Part shown: positions 30,527 through 38,179 of the stretch, piece after piece | How the letters are laid out: each line of letters starts with the position of its first letter | How positions within the stretch are numbered: the stretch's first letter is position 1 | Assembly (NCBI GenBank): GCA_026982255.1 | Contig: JALSHL010000317.1 | Span: 1 to 38,179 of the forward strand | Direction of reading: 5' to 3' | DNA length: 38,179 bases | Source: Paracoccaceae bacterium | GTDB lineage: Bacteria > Pseudomonadota > Alphaproteobacteria > Rhodobacterales > Rhodobacteraceae | Position numbers and translations under genes: made by a program | Notes under the pieces: generated by a model | What the model was told of the DNA's origin: nothing | Seen by the model: only the letters and a program-made list of their open reading frames with translations | Databases searched by the model: none

Positions 30527-32043
30527 CAGAACGCCTCCGTCGGGGTTACGAATTTGCGCGACCCGAACAGCTTGCCGCCGCTCGATCCTGCGGAACAGCC
30601 GTTGCCGTCGGTAAAGCCGCAGCCGCCGCGCAGGTCATAGGCATCCTCCACCACCTCGCGATGGGTGGTCGGCACCACGAAACGGTCCTCGTAGTTGGCG
30701 ATCGACATGATCTCGAACATGTCCTCGATCTGCAACGGCGTCAGCCCGACCCGTTGCGCGATCTCCAGGTCAATCACCCCGTCAAGGGTCTTGCTGCGCA
30801 TATAGCCGCGCATCGCCAGCATCCGCTCCAGCGCGGTCACCACCGGCGCCTCGTCGCCCGCTGTCAGCATATTCGCCAGATAGCGGACCGGAATGCGCAG
30901 GGATTTGACGTCCGGCATCTCGTTGTCGACCCCGATCATGCCGGCCTCGGCCGCATTCTGGATCGGGCTGAGCGGCGGGATATACCAGACCATCGGCAGG
31001 GTGCGGTATTCGGGATGCAGCGGGAAGGCAATCTTCCAGTCCATCGCCATTTTCCACACCGGCGAGTTCTTGGCCGAGTTGATCCAGTCCTCCGGCACAC
31101 CGTCGCGACGCGCGGCGGCCTGCACTTCGGGGTCGTTCGGATCAAGGAACACGCCCAGTTGCGCATCATAGAGGTCCTGCTCGCCGTTGACCGACGCCGC
31201 CTCCTCGATCTTGTCGGCGTCATAGAGCATCACACCCAGATAGCGGATGCGCCCGACGCAGGTTTCCGAACAGACCGTCGGCAGGCCGCTCTCGATGCGC
31301 GGATAGCAGAAGGTGCATTTCTCGGATTTGCCGCTTTCCCAGTTGTAATAGATTTTCTTGTAGGGGCAGCCCGACACACACATGCGCCAGCCGCGGCATT
31401 TCTCCTGATCGATCAGCACGATCCCGTCCTCGTCGCGCTTGTAGATCGCGCCCGACGGGCACGAGGCGGCACAGGCGGGATTGAGGCAATGCTCGCACAG
31501 GCGCGGCAGATACATCATGAAGGTATTTTCATACTCCCCATAGATTTCCTTCTGCACCCCTTCGAAGTTGTAATCCTTCGAGCGTTTCTCGAATTCCCCG
31601 CCGAGGATTTCCTCCCAGTTCGGGCCCCATTCGATTTTCTCCATCCGTTCGCCGGAAACCTTCGAACGCGGACGTGCCGTCGGGAAGGCATCCATCTCCG
31701 GCGCCGATTTCAGGTGGTCGTAGTCGAAATCGAACGGCTCATAGAAATCGTCGATCTCGGGCATGTTCGGATTGCCGAAGATATTCGCCAGAATCCGCCA
31801 TTTCGCCCCCTGCTTGGGCTGGATCTTGCCGTTCTTGTCGCGAACCCAGCCACCGTTCCAGCGTTTCTGGTTCTCCCAGTCCTTGGGATAGCCGATGCCG
31901 GGTTTGGTCTCGACATTGTTGAACCAGGCGTATTCGACACCGTCGCGGCTGGTCCAGACGTTTTTACAAGTGACGGAGCATGTATGGCACCCGATACATT
32001 TATCGAGGTTCAGCACCATGCCTATCTGCGCACGAACTTTCAT
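30526..32043 (-). CDS. narH: Respiratory nitrate reductase beta subunit NarH
   Basis: This is the electron-transfer subunit with three [4Fe-4S] clusters and one [3Fe-4S]. The 505-residue protein has the first cysteine group at C16, C19, C22 and C26 as in E. coli, then CEHCLNPACAASCP near 184, and CRGWRMCVSGCP near 217, where Trp replaces the Cys as is usual for the [3Fe-4S] site. The last group is CTFCYP...CSETC near 244-262. The C-terminal region (about 350-505) is the NarH-specific domain that meets NarG and NarI, ending in a Gly/Cys-containing tail. ATG overlaps the narG stop by one base. It is cytoplasmic, bound to NarI. The assignment is firm. Confidence 0.97.
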   Translation of the reverse strand: MKVRAQIGMVLNLDKCIGCHTCSVTCKNVWTSRDGVEYAWFNNVETKPGIGYPKDWENQKRWNGGWVRDKNGKIQPKQGAKWRILANIFGNPNMPEIDDFYEPFDFDYDHLKSAPEMDAFPTARPRSKVSGERMEKIEWGPNWEEILGGEFEKRSKDYNFEGVQKEIYGEYENTFMMYLPRLCEHCLNPACAASCPSGAIYKRDEDGIVLIDQEKCRGWRMCVSGCPYKKIYYNWESGKSEKCTFCYPRIESGLPTVCSETCVGRIRYLGVMLYDADKIEEAASVNGEQDLYDAQLGVFLDPNDPEVQAAARRDGVPEDWINSAKNSPVWKMAMDWKIAFPLHPEYRTLPMVWYIPPLSPIQNAAEAGMIGVDNEMPDVKSLRIPVRYLANMLTAGDEAPVVTALERMLAMRGYMRSKTLDGVIDLEIAQRVGLTPLQIEDMFEIMSIANYEDRFVVPTTHREVVEDAYDLRGGCGFTDGNGCSAGSSGGKLFGSRKFVTPTEAF

Positions 32044-35000
32044 TAGCTCTGCCCTCCTTTTGCCGGCTCGTCGAGCCAGTCTACCTTGGTCAATTTACGC
32101 ACGATGACGAATTCGTCGCGGTTCGATCCGACGGTTCCGTAGTAGTTGAAACCATAGGACTGCTGGGCATAGCCCCCGATCATATGCGTCGGTTTCAGCG
32201 TGGCACGGGTAACCGAGTTGTGGATACCGCCCCGCAATCCGGTCTGTTGCGATCCCGGCACATTCACGATCTTTTCCTGTGCGTGATACATAAACAGGGT
32301 GCCCTCCTTCATGCGTTGCGAAACGACCACGCGCGCGACCAGCGCCCCGTTGACGTTATAGGCCTCGACCCAGTCGTTATCGACAAGGTTGGCCTTCTTC
32401 GCATCCACTTCGGACATCCAGACCACCGGCCCGCCGCGGTTGAGCGTCAGCATCAGCAGGTTGTCCGAATAGGTGGAGTGGATACCCCATTTCTGGTGCG
32501 GCGTGATGAAGTTCAGCATCACATGCGGCTCGTTGTTCTGCTCGGCCGTATTGACCGCCGCCGTGATCGTTTTCAGATCGACCGGCGGGCGATAGGTGCA
32601 GAACCCCTCGCCGAAAGCCCGCATCCACAGATGATCCTGATAAAGCTGCTGACGACCTGTCAGCGTGCGCCACGGGATCAGCTCGTGCACATTGGTATAA
32701 CCGGCATTGTAGCACACATCCTCCGATTCAATCCCCGACCATGTCGGCGAGGAGATGATCTTGCGCGGCTGCGCGGCAATATCGCGGAAGCGGATTTTCT
32801 CGTCCTCTTTCGGCTGTGCCAGATGCGCATGTTCGCGACCGGTGGCCTTGGACAGGGCATCCCAGGCCTTGACGGCCACTTCGCCGTTGGTCTCGGGCGC
32901 CAGCATCAGGATCATCTCGGCCGCATCGATCGCGGTGTCCAGCTTGGCCAGACCCTTGGTCGCTCCCTCGTCGGTGACAACCCCGTTCAGGTCCTTCAGA
33001 TGGTGCATCTCGACCTTGGTATCCCACGCAATACCCTTGCCGCCATTGCCGACTTTTTCCATCAGCGGCCCGACGGAGGTAAAGCGTTTGTAGAGGTTGG
33101 GATAGTCCCGCTCGACCGCCACGAAATTCGGCGCCGTCTTGCCGGGGATCAGGTCGCACTCGCCTTTTTTCCAGTCCCTGACCTGGTCCTGCGCGATCTC
33201 CGCAGGGGTGTCATGCAGGATCGGCAGGGAAACCACATCCGTTTCCTCGCCCAGATATCCCGGCACCACCTCGGAAAACTTCTTCGCAATGGATTTGAAG
33301 ATTTCCCAGTCGGAGCGGCTCTCGTAGGCCGGATCGACCGCCGCCTGCAGCGGGTGGATGAACGGGTGCATATCCGAAGTGTTCAGATCGTCCTTTTCAT
33401 ACCAGCTCGCGGTCGGCAGCACGATATCGGAATAGACCGCCGTGGTCGACATGCGGAAATCGATAGTGACCAGCAGGTCCAGCTTGCCCTTGACACTTTC
33501 CTCGTGCCACTTGGCCTCGATCGGTTTCTGGCCGCCTTCCTCGCCAAGGTCCTTGCCCAGAACACCGTGATCGGTGCCCAGAAGATGCTTGAGGAAATAC
33601 TCGTGCCCCTTGCCCGAGGAACCGAGCAGGTTGGAACGCCACACAAACAGGTTGCGCGGCCAGTTTTCCGGCGCATCGGGATCCTCGCAGGACATTTCGA
33701 CCTCGCCGGATTTCAGCTTCTCGGCCAGATAGTCCTTCACATCCACGCCCGCCTCTTTCGCGGCCTTCGCCACTTCGAGCGGATTGGTTTTCAGCGACGG
33801 TGCCGAGGGCAGCCACCCCATGCGTTCGGCGCGGATGTTGTAGTCGATCAGGCTCGCATCCTTCCAATCGCCCGCCGGCGCGGTAGGCGACAGGATTTCA
33901 CCAGCCGAAAGCGTCTCGTAACGCCATTGGTCCGTATGGGCATACCACGCCGAGGTGGAGTTCATATGCCGCGGCGGCCGCGCCCAGTCGAGCGCAAAGG
34001 CCAGCGGCTGCCAGCCGGTTTGCGGGCGCAGCTTCTCCTGCCCGACGTAATGGCTCCAGCCACCGCCGGATTTGCCGATACAGCCGCACATCACCAGCAT
34101 GTTGATGATGCCGCGATAGTTCATATCCATGTGATACCAGTGGTTCAGACCGGCCCCGAGGATCACCATCGACTTGCCTTCGGTTTTCTCGGCATTGGCG
34201 GCAAACTCGCGCGCCACGGTGATGATCTGGTCACGCGGCACGCCGGTGACCTTCTCGGCCCATGCGGGGGTGAAGGGCACATCGTCGTTGTAATCCGCCG
34301 AAACCCCTTCGCCGCCCAGCCCGCGATCCAGACCGTAGTTGGCCACGAACAGGTCGAAAACCGTGGCGACATAGGCCTCGCCATCCTCCAGCTTGACCTT
34401 TTTCACCGGAATATTGCGGGTGATGACATCGGGATGCTCGCATTTCACGAAATTCTCGGTGGCCGCGCCGCCGAAATACGGGAAATCGACCCCGACCACA
34501 TCGTCATGGTCCTCGTCAAGGATCAGCGACAGGCGCAACTCGACATCCTTGCCGTCGGCCTGTTCCTCGAGGTTCCATTTGGCACTGCCGTCCCAGCGGA
34601 AACCGACAGACCCGTTCGGCACCACCAGATCGTTCGACGCCTTGTCGATCCCGATGGTTTTCCATTCCGGATTGTCTTTCTGCCCCAGCTTGCCGTCGAT
34701 ATCGTCGGCCCGCAGCAACCGCCCCGGCACCAGCTTGCCGTCCTGTTCCTCCAGACGCACCAGCATCGGCATGTCGGTAAACTTGCGGGCGTAGTCGGTG
34801 AAATATTCGGCCTGCCGGTCCAGATGGAACTCGCGCAGGATCACATGCCCCATGGCCATGGCCAGCGCGCTGTCTGTGCCCTGTTTCGGGGCCAGCCAGA
34901 TGTCGCCGAATTTCGCGGCCTCGGAATAGTCCGGGCTGACCACGGCGGATTTGGTGCCGCGATAGCGCGCCTCGGTATAGAAATGCGCATCCGGCGTGCG

Positions 35001-35780
35001 GGTCTGCGGCACGTTCGACCCCCAGAGCAATAGGAAACCGGAATTGTACCAGTCCGCCGATTCCGGTACGTCGGTCTGCTCGCCCCATGTCATGGGCGAG
35101 GCCGGCGGCAAATCGCAATACCAGTCATAGAAGCTCATGCAGGTGCCACCCAGCAACGACAGATACCGCGAACCGGCCGCATAGGACACCATCGACATCG
35201 CCGGGATAGGAGAGAACCCGAAGACACGGTCGGGGCCGTAGGTTTTGGCGGTATAGGCGTTGGCGGCAGCAATAATCTCGGTCGCTTCCTCCCAGTCGGC
35301 ACGCACGAAACCGCCCTTGCCGCGCGACGTCACATAGTCGGCGCGCAGGACCGGATCGTTCTGGAGCTTGGTCCAGGCCTCGATCGGGGAATTGTTCTCG
35401 CGCATGCGGCGATAGCTTTTCAGCAGCCGCGCGCGGATCAGCGGGGTTTTCACCCGGTTGGCGGAGTAGAGATACCAGCTGTAGGAGGCACCACGGGCAC
35501 AGCCGCGCGGCTCGTGGTTCGGCATACCGGCGCGGGTGCGCGGATAATCCGTCTGCTGGGTTTCCCAGGTGACGATGCCGGACTTCACATAGATTTTCCA
35601 GCTACAGGACCCGGTGCAGTTCACCCCGTGGGTGGAGCGCACGACCTTGTCGTGGCGCCAGCGGTCGCGATACACGTCTTCCCAGTCGCGGTTCTCGTTC
35701 GTGGTATTCCCGTGACCGTCAGCGAACGTCCCGACGCTGTTGCTCTTCAGAAAATTCAGCCTGTCCAATAGATGGCTCAT
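32043..35780 (-). CDS. narG: Respiratory nitrate reductase alpha subunit NarG (Mo-bisMGD)
   Basis: This catalytic subunit reduces nitrate to nitrite on the cytoplasmic face of the membrane. The 1245-residue length is standard. The FS0 [4Fe-4S] ligands H51, C55, C59 and C94 and the molybdenum ligand D223 (YCDLPPASP) each sit one residue after their E. coli counterparts. The N-terminus (MSHLLDRLNFLK) lacks a twin-arginine signal, as expected for membrane-bound, cytoplasm-facing Nar rather than Nap. GGAGAGAG precedes ATG. It is the first structural gene; narK2 lies upstream across a 73-bp gap with a strong hairpin. No FNR or NarL/NarP-like site is evident in that gap, so the main promoter is probably upstream of narK1, beyond the window. 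Confidence 0.98.
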   Translation of the reverse strand: MSHLLDRLNFLKSNSVGTFADGHGNTTNENRDWEDVYRDRWRHDKVVRSTHGVNCTGSCSWKIYVKSGIVTWETQQTDYPRTRAGMPNHEPRGCARGASYSWYLYSANRVKTPLIRARLLKSYRRMRENNSPIEAWTKLQNDPVLRADYVTSRGKGGFVRADWEEATEIIAAANAYTAKTYGPDRVFGFSPIPAMSMVSYAAGSRYLSLLGGTCMSFYDWYCDLPPASPMTWGEQTDVPESADWYNSGFLLLWGSNVPQTRTPDAHFYTEARYRGTKSAVVSPDYSEAAKFGDIWLAPKQGTDSALAMAMGHVILREFHLDRQAEYFTDYARKFTDMPMLVRLEEQDGKLVPGRLLRADDIDGKLGQKDNPEWKTIGIDKASNDLVVPNGSVGFRWDGSAKWNLEEQADGKDVELRLSLILDEDHDDVVGVDFPYFGGAATENFVKCEHPDVITRNIPVKKVKLEDGEAYVATVFDLFVANYGLDRGLGGEGVSADYNDDVPFTPAWAEKVTGVPRDQIITVAREFAANAEKTEGKSMVILGAGLNHWYHMDMNYRGIINMLVMCGCIGKSGGGWSHYVGQEKLRPQTGWQPLAFALDWARPPRHMNSTSAWYAHTDQWRYETLSAGEILSPTAPAGDWKDASLIDYNIRAERMGWLPSAPSLKTNPLEVAKAAKEAGVDVKDYLAEKLKSGEVEMSCEDPDAPENWPRNLFVWRSNLLGSSGKGHEYFLKHLLGTDHGVLGKDLGEEGGQKPIEAKWHEESVKGKLDLLVTIDFRMSTTAVYSDIVLPTASWYEKDDLNTSDMHPFIHPLQAAVDPAYESRSDWEIFKSIAKKFSEVVPGYLGEETDVVSLPILHDTPAEIAQDQVRDWKKGECDLIPGKTAPNFVAVERDYPNLYKRFTSVGPLMEKVGNGGKGIAWDTKVEMHHLKDLNGVVTDEGATKGLAKLDTAIDAAEMILMLAPETNGEVAVKAWDALSKATGREHAHLAQPKEDEKIRFRDIAAQPRKIISSPTWSGIESEDVCYNAGYTNVHELIPWRTLTGRQQLYQDHLWMRAFGEGFCTYRPPVDLKTITAAVNTAEQNNEPHVMLNFITPHQKWGIHSTYSDNLLMLTLNRGGPVVWMSEVDAKKANLVDNDWVEAYNVNGALVARVVVSQRMKEGTLFMYHAQEKIVNVPGSQQTGLRGGIHNSVTRATLKPTHMIGGYAQQSYGFNYYGTVGSNRDEFVIVRKLTKVDWLDEPAKGGQS

Positions 35781-35803
35781 GTTCTCTCTCCATTTGTATA
35801 GGG

Positions 35804-35839
35804 GGTGCCAGCGAAAAGAGGGGACAAAACGCTGGCACC
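35804..35839 (-). other. Large hairpin between narK2 and narG
   Basis: GGTGCCAGCG (35804-35813) and CGCTGGCACC (35830-35839) are perfect complements separated by 16 bases. On the minus strand the structure lies 14 bases after the narK2 stop and about 23 bases before the narG start, close to its ribosome site. There is no T tract. It may be a processing or stability element that sets different mRNA levels for transporter and enzyme. Confidence 0.7.
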
Positions 35840-35853
35840 TTTATTCGCGAAAT

Positions 35854-37461
35854 TTACGGGTTTTTCACATACGCATTGGGGCGCAGGTAGAACCACCAGT
35901 TGATGGCAATACAAACCGCGTAGAAGATCGCGAAACCGTAGAGGGCGTATTCCGGATGACCGGCGCCCAGTTCCTCGCCGAATACTTTCGGGATGATGAA
36001 GGCGCCGTAGGCCGCCACCGCCGATGTCCAGCCCAGAACAGGGCCGGCCTGCTCCTTGTTGAACACAACCCCGATGGTGCGGAAGGTCGAACCGTTGCCG
36101 ATACCTGTTGCCGTGAACAGGATCAGGAACAGCACCATGAACGGCAGGAACAGCGTTTCCGGCGTGGCCGAGGCGTATGCCTTCTGCAACAGGACCGCCA
36201 GCGCAATGGCCGAGGCCACCATGACGATCGAAATGATCTGGGTCACTTTGGCGCCGCCGATTTTATCGGAGATAATACCCCCGATCGGACGGATCAGCGC
36301 CCCGATAAACGGCCCCATCCAGGCGAACATCAGCGCCGACGGACCGTTCGGGTTGACCGTGTCATGGGTCATCACTCCATCCACCATCAGATGCTGGAAG
36401 CCGAACACAACCTTGATGGTCAGCGCGAAAGCCGCCGAGTAGCCGATGAAGGACCCGAAAGTCATGGTATAGATGATGGTCATCGCCCATGTGTGCTTGT
36501 TGCCGAAGATCTTGTACTGGCGCGTCAGGTTCTTGCCGACCTCGCCGGGAATCATCTTCAGCAGGAACACGGTCAGCGCGATGACGATCGGCAGCACGAT
36601 CCATTTGGAAACCCCGAAGCCCGAGCCGCTGACACTTTCCGGCAGCATCAGCCACAGACCGAAAGTCGCGGTGACAAAGCCGATCAGCAGCATACCGGTG
36701 ATGATCCCGAAGGCCCCGATCGGATTGGGGATATCCGGCGAGACATGCTCGTCACGGATGTTGTTCATCCCCCACCAGCCGATGAACAGCAGCGGCACCA
36801 GCAGCAACAGCCAGACATAACCGGCGTTCTGGATGTAGGTGATGGTGCCGGCCTCGATCTTGCCGATCAGCGTGCCCGAGGTATTGACCAGCGCACGGCC
36901 TTCCCCGCCGAACAGCGCGAAAGTCATGACCAGCGGGATAACGATCTGCATCGTCGTCACACCGAAATTGCCCAGACCGGCATTCATGCCCAGCGCATAG
37001 CCCAGTTTCTTTTTCGGGAAGAAAAAGCTGATGTTGGACATCGAGGAGGCAAAATTGCCGCCCCCGATACCCGACAACAACGCCAGGAACTGGAACACCC
37101 AGAACGGCGTATCGGGATTGCTGAGGGCAATACCGGTGCCCGCGGCGGGGATCATCAGCAGGGCGGTGGTGAACACGATGGTATTGCGCCCGCCCGCGAT
37201 GCGGATAAAGAAGGTCGAGGGAATGCGCAGCGTCGCCCCCGTCAGACCGGCGATAGCCGAGAGGGTGAACAGATCCGACTTGGCAAAGCCGAAGTCGAGG
37301 TTGATCATCTGCACGGTAATAATGCCCCAGTACAGCCAGACGGCAAAGCCGGCGAGCAGGCTGGGAATGGAAATCCAGAGATTGCGGGTTGCAATCCTCT
37401 TTCCGGTGGACTCCCAGAACTGTTCGTCGTCCGGGTTCCAGTTTCTTAGATCTTTGCCCAA
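35854..37461 (-). CDS. narK: Nitrate/nitrite transporter NarK2
   Basis: This MFS protein of the nitrate/nitrite porter family probably exchanges nitrate for nitrite. The 535-residue protein has about 12-14 hydrophobic segments. Nitrate signature regions are visible: GIGGGNFASSMSNISFFFP near 128-146 and NAGLGNFGVTTMQ near 157-169. In the second half, FALFGGEG and FGSFIGYSAAFAL are also recognisable. The longer loop length and C-terminal half are typical of the NarK2 type. The start is a TTG at 37461 with AAGGAG at good spacing; no closer ATG preserves the N-terminal DLRNWNPDDEQFWE. It is followed by a hairpin and narG, and preceded by a second transporter gene. In several relatives the two porters are one fused protein; here they are separate. 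Confidence 0.93.
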   Translation of the reverse strand: MGKDLRNWNPDDEQFWESTGKRIATRNLWISIPSLLAGFAVWLYWGIITVQMINLDFGFAKSDLFTLSAIAGLTGATLRIPSTFFIRIAGGRNTIVFTTALLMIPAAGTGIALSNPDTPFWVFQFLALLSGIGGGNFASSMSNISFFFPKKKLGYALGMNAGLGNFGVTTMQIVIPLVMTFALFGGEGRALVNTSGTLIGKIEAGTITYIQNAGYVWLLLLVPLLFIGWWGMNNIRDEHVSPDIPNPIGAFGIITGMLLIGFVTATFGLWLMLPESVSGSGFGVSKWIVLPIVIALTVFLLKMIPGEVGKNLTRQYKIFGNKHTWAMTIIYTMTFGSFIGYSAAFALTIKVVFGFQHLMVDGVMTHDTVNPNGPSALMFAWMGPFIGALIRPIGGIISDKIGGAKVTQIISIVMVASAIALAVLLQKAYASATPETLFLPFMVLFLILFTATGIGNGSTFRTIGVVFNKEQAGPVLGWTSAVAAYGAFIIPKVFGEELGAGHPEYALYGFAIFYAVCIAINWWFYLRPNAYVKNP

Positions 37462-37530
37462 AGTTCTTCTCCTTTGGTTTGGGTGATGGCGGGCCGTTGA
37501 CCGGCCCGTCTTGTTGAAATCGCTCCGCCG

Positions 37531-38179
37531 TTACGCCTTGTGCGGTACGTCCGACAGATGGGTGTTCTTGCGCAATTCGGGGTGCTGCTCGCGGTCCATC
37601 TTGCGAATGGCCAGATGCATCCAGATCATGCTGACCGCCACGATGACGAACATCAGCATGAACACGACCGACCAGACATGGAACACATCCAGCAGGATCC
37701 CGAAGGCGATCGGCAGCACAAAGCCGCCCAGCCCGCCGATCATCCCGACCAGCCCGCCGACAGCGCCGACGTTATGCGGGAAATAGACCGGAATGTGCTT
37801 GTAGACCGCCGCCTTGCCCAGGCTCATGACGAAGCCGAGGATCACGGTCAGGAACACGAACAGATAGAGCGGAATGCCGAAGCTGAACTCGATCAGGCGC
37901 GGGTTGCCGCTGGCGTCCGGAATACCCTTCACGATATAGGTGGTTTCCGGGTAGCTCATGACGAACAGCACGACCAGCGAGACACCGAAGGTCAGATACA
38001 TCACGAAGCGCGCGCCCCAGACATCCGACATCCAGCCGCCGAGCGCACGGAAGATCGAGCCGGGCAACGAATACATACCGGCAAACACACCGGCCGATGT
38101 CAGCGCAACCCCGTAGGCTCCGACGTAGTAGCGCGGCAGGAACGAGGCGAAAGCCACGAAAGCGCCAAAAACGAAGAAG
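37531..38179 (-). CDS. narK: NarK1-type nitrate porter, partial (5' end outside the window)
   Basis: The C-terminal half of an MFS nitrate porter runs off the window end. The reading frame stays open to base 38179 (upstream residues read FFVFGAFVAFASFLPRYY), so the GTG at 38157 is not a start. About 216 residues are visible, with some six hydrophobic segments and the second nitrate-signature region FVMSLGKAAVYKHIPVYFPHNVGAVGGLVG (about residues 119-148 of the visible part). This resembles NarK1, usually viewed as a proton/nitrate symporter used to start nitrate respiration. The stop lies 69 bases before narK2. The separate stop and the downstream TTG start with its own ribosome site show the two porters are not fused. 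Confidence 0.9.
   Translation of the reverse strand, partial: FFVFGAFVAFASFLPRYYVGAYGVALTSAGVFAGMYSLPGSIFRALGGWMSDVWGARFVMYLTFGVSLVVLFVMSYPETTYIVKGIPDASGNPRLIEFSFGIPLYLFVFLTVILGFVMSLGKAAVYKHIPVYFPHNVGAVGGLVGMIGGLGGFVLPIAFGILLDVFHVWSVVFMLMFVIVAVSMIWMHLAIRKMDREQHPELRKNTHLSDVPHKA

Noticed and set aside
31980..35033. A 1017-codon open frame on the plus strand opposite narG
   Set aside because: It lies wholly antisense to narG/narH, whose metal ligands match at the residue level; the antisense product has no domain-like features.
1..38179. Mobile elements, CRISPR arrays, tRNA or rRNA genes
   Set aside because: I found no transposase or integrase motif, no regularly spaced repeat array, and no cloverleaf or rRNA-like sequence.

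Overview
The window is GC-rich (roughly 60%) and densely coded. Gene content and operon style point to an alphaproteobacterium of the Rhodobacterales (Roseobacter/Paracoccus-like). The indicators are a taurine-pyruvate aminotransferase/Xsc/TauR set, a reductive pyrimidine degradation cluster with a dedicated ABC transporter, a narK-narGHJI-parvulin cluster, and a family-typical GC hairpin repeat near 7256. I see no rRNA, tRNA, CRISPR, phage or insertion sequence.

Layout. (1) 1-447, minus: a small membrane-anchored coiled-coil protein with methionine at one position of 11 consecutive heptads. (2) 903-12315, plus: reductive pyrimidine catabolism. PreT/PreA reduce uracil/thymine, HydA opens the ring, a beta-ureidopropionase releases the beta-amino acid, and an omega-aminotransferase moves its amino group to pyruvate. 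A DMT permease and a four-gene NMT1/THI5-type ABC transporter accompany them. A RutR-like operator precedes the aminotransferase gene, and a perfect 20-bp palindrome precedes preT. (3) 12512-14035, plus: a periplasmic 5'-nucleotidase-family protein with altered metal-ligand positions, flanked by two strong terminators. (4) 22157-14084, minus: a probable glycerophosphodiester operon made of a Tat-exported binding protein, an ATPase, two permeases, a GpdQ-like phosphodiesterase, a GlpA-like flavoprotein with a BFD [2Fe-2S] domain, and a partner FAD oxidoreductase. A Pho-box-like promoter precedes it. (5) 22370-28257: taurine dissimilation, with xsc-ackA and tauR on minus and tpa on plus. TauR-type direct repeats with the same 23-bp period precede both xsc and tpa. 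(6) 38179-28291, minus: respiratory nitrate reduction, with narK1 (partial), narK2, narG, narH, narJ, narI and a cytoplasmic parvulin.

Taken together the window looks like a scavenging region. Pyrimidines supply N, glycerophosphodiesters supply P and G3P, taurine supplies C, N and sulfite, and nitrate serves as electron acceptor. The least ordinary items are the regulatory logic (RutR-like, TauR-like and Pho-like sites that fit their neighbouring genes), the self-contained glycerophosphodiester operon, the methionine-heptad protein, and a permease with an extra membrane segment and a repeated tail. Functional calls come from reading motifs by eye; no database search was run.
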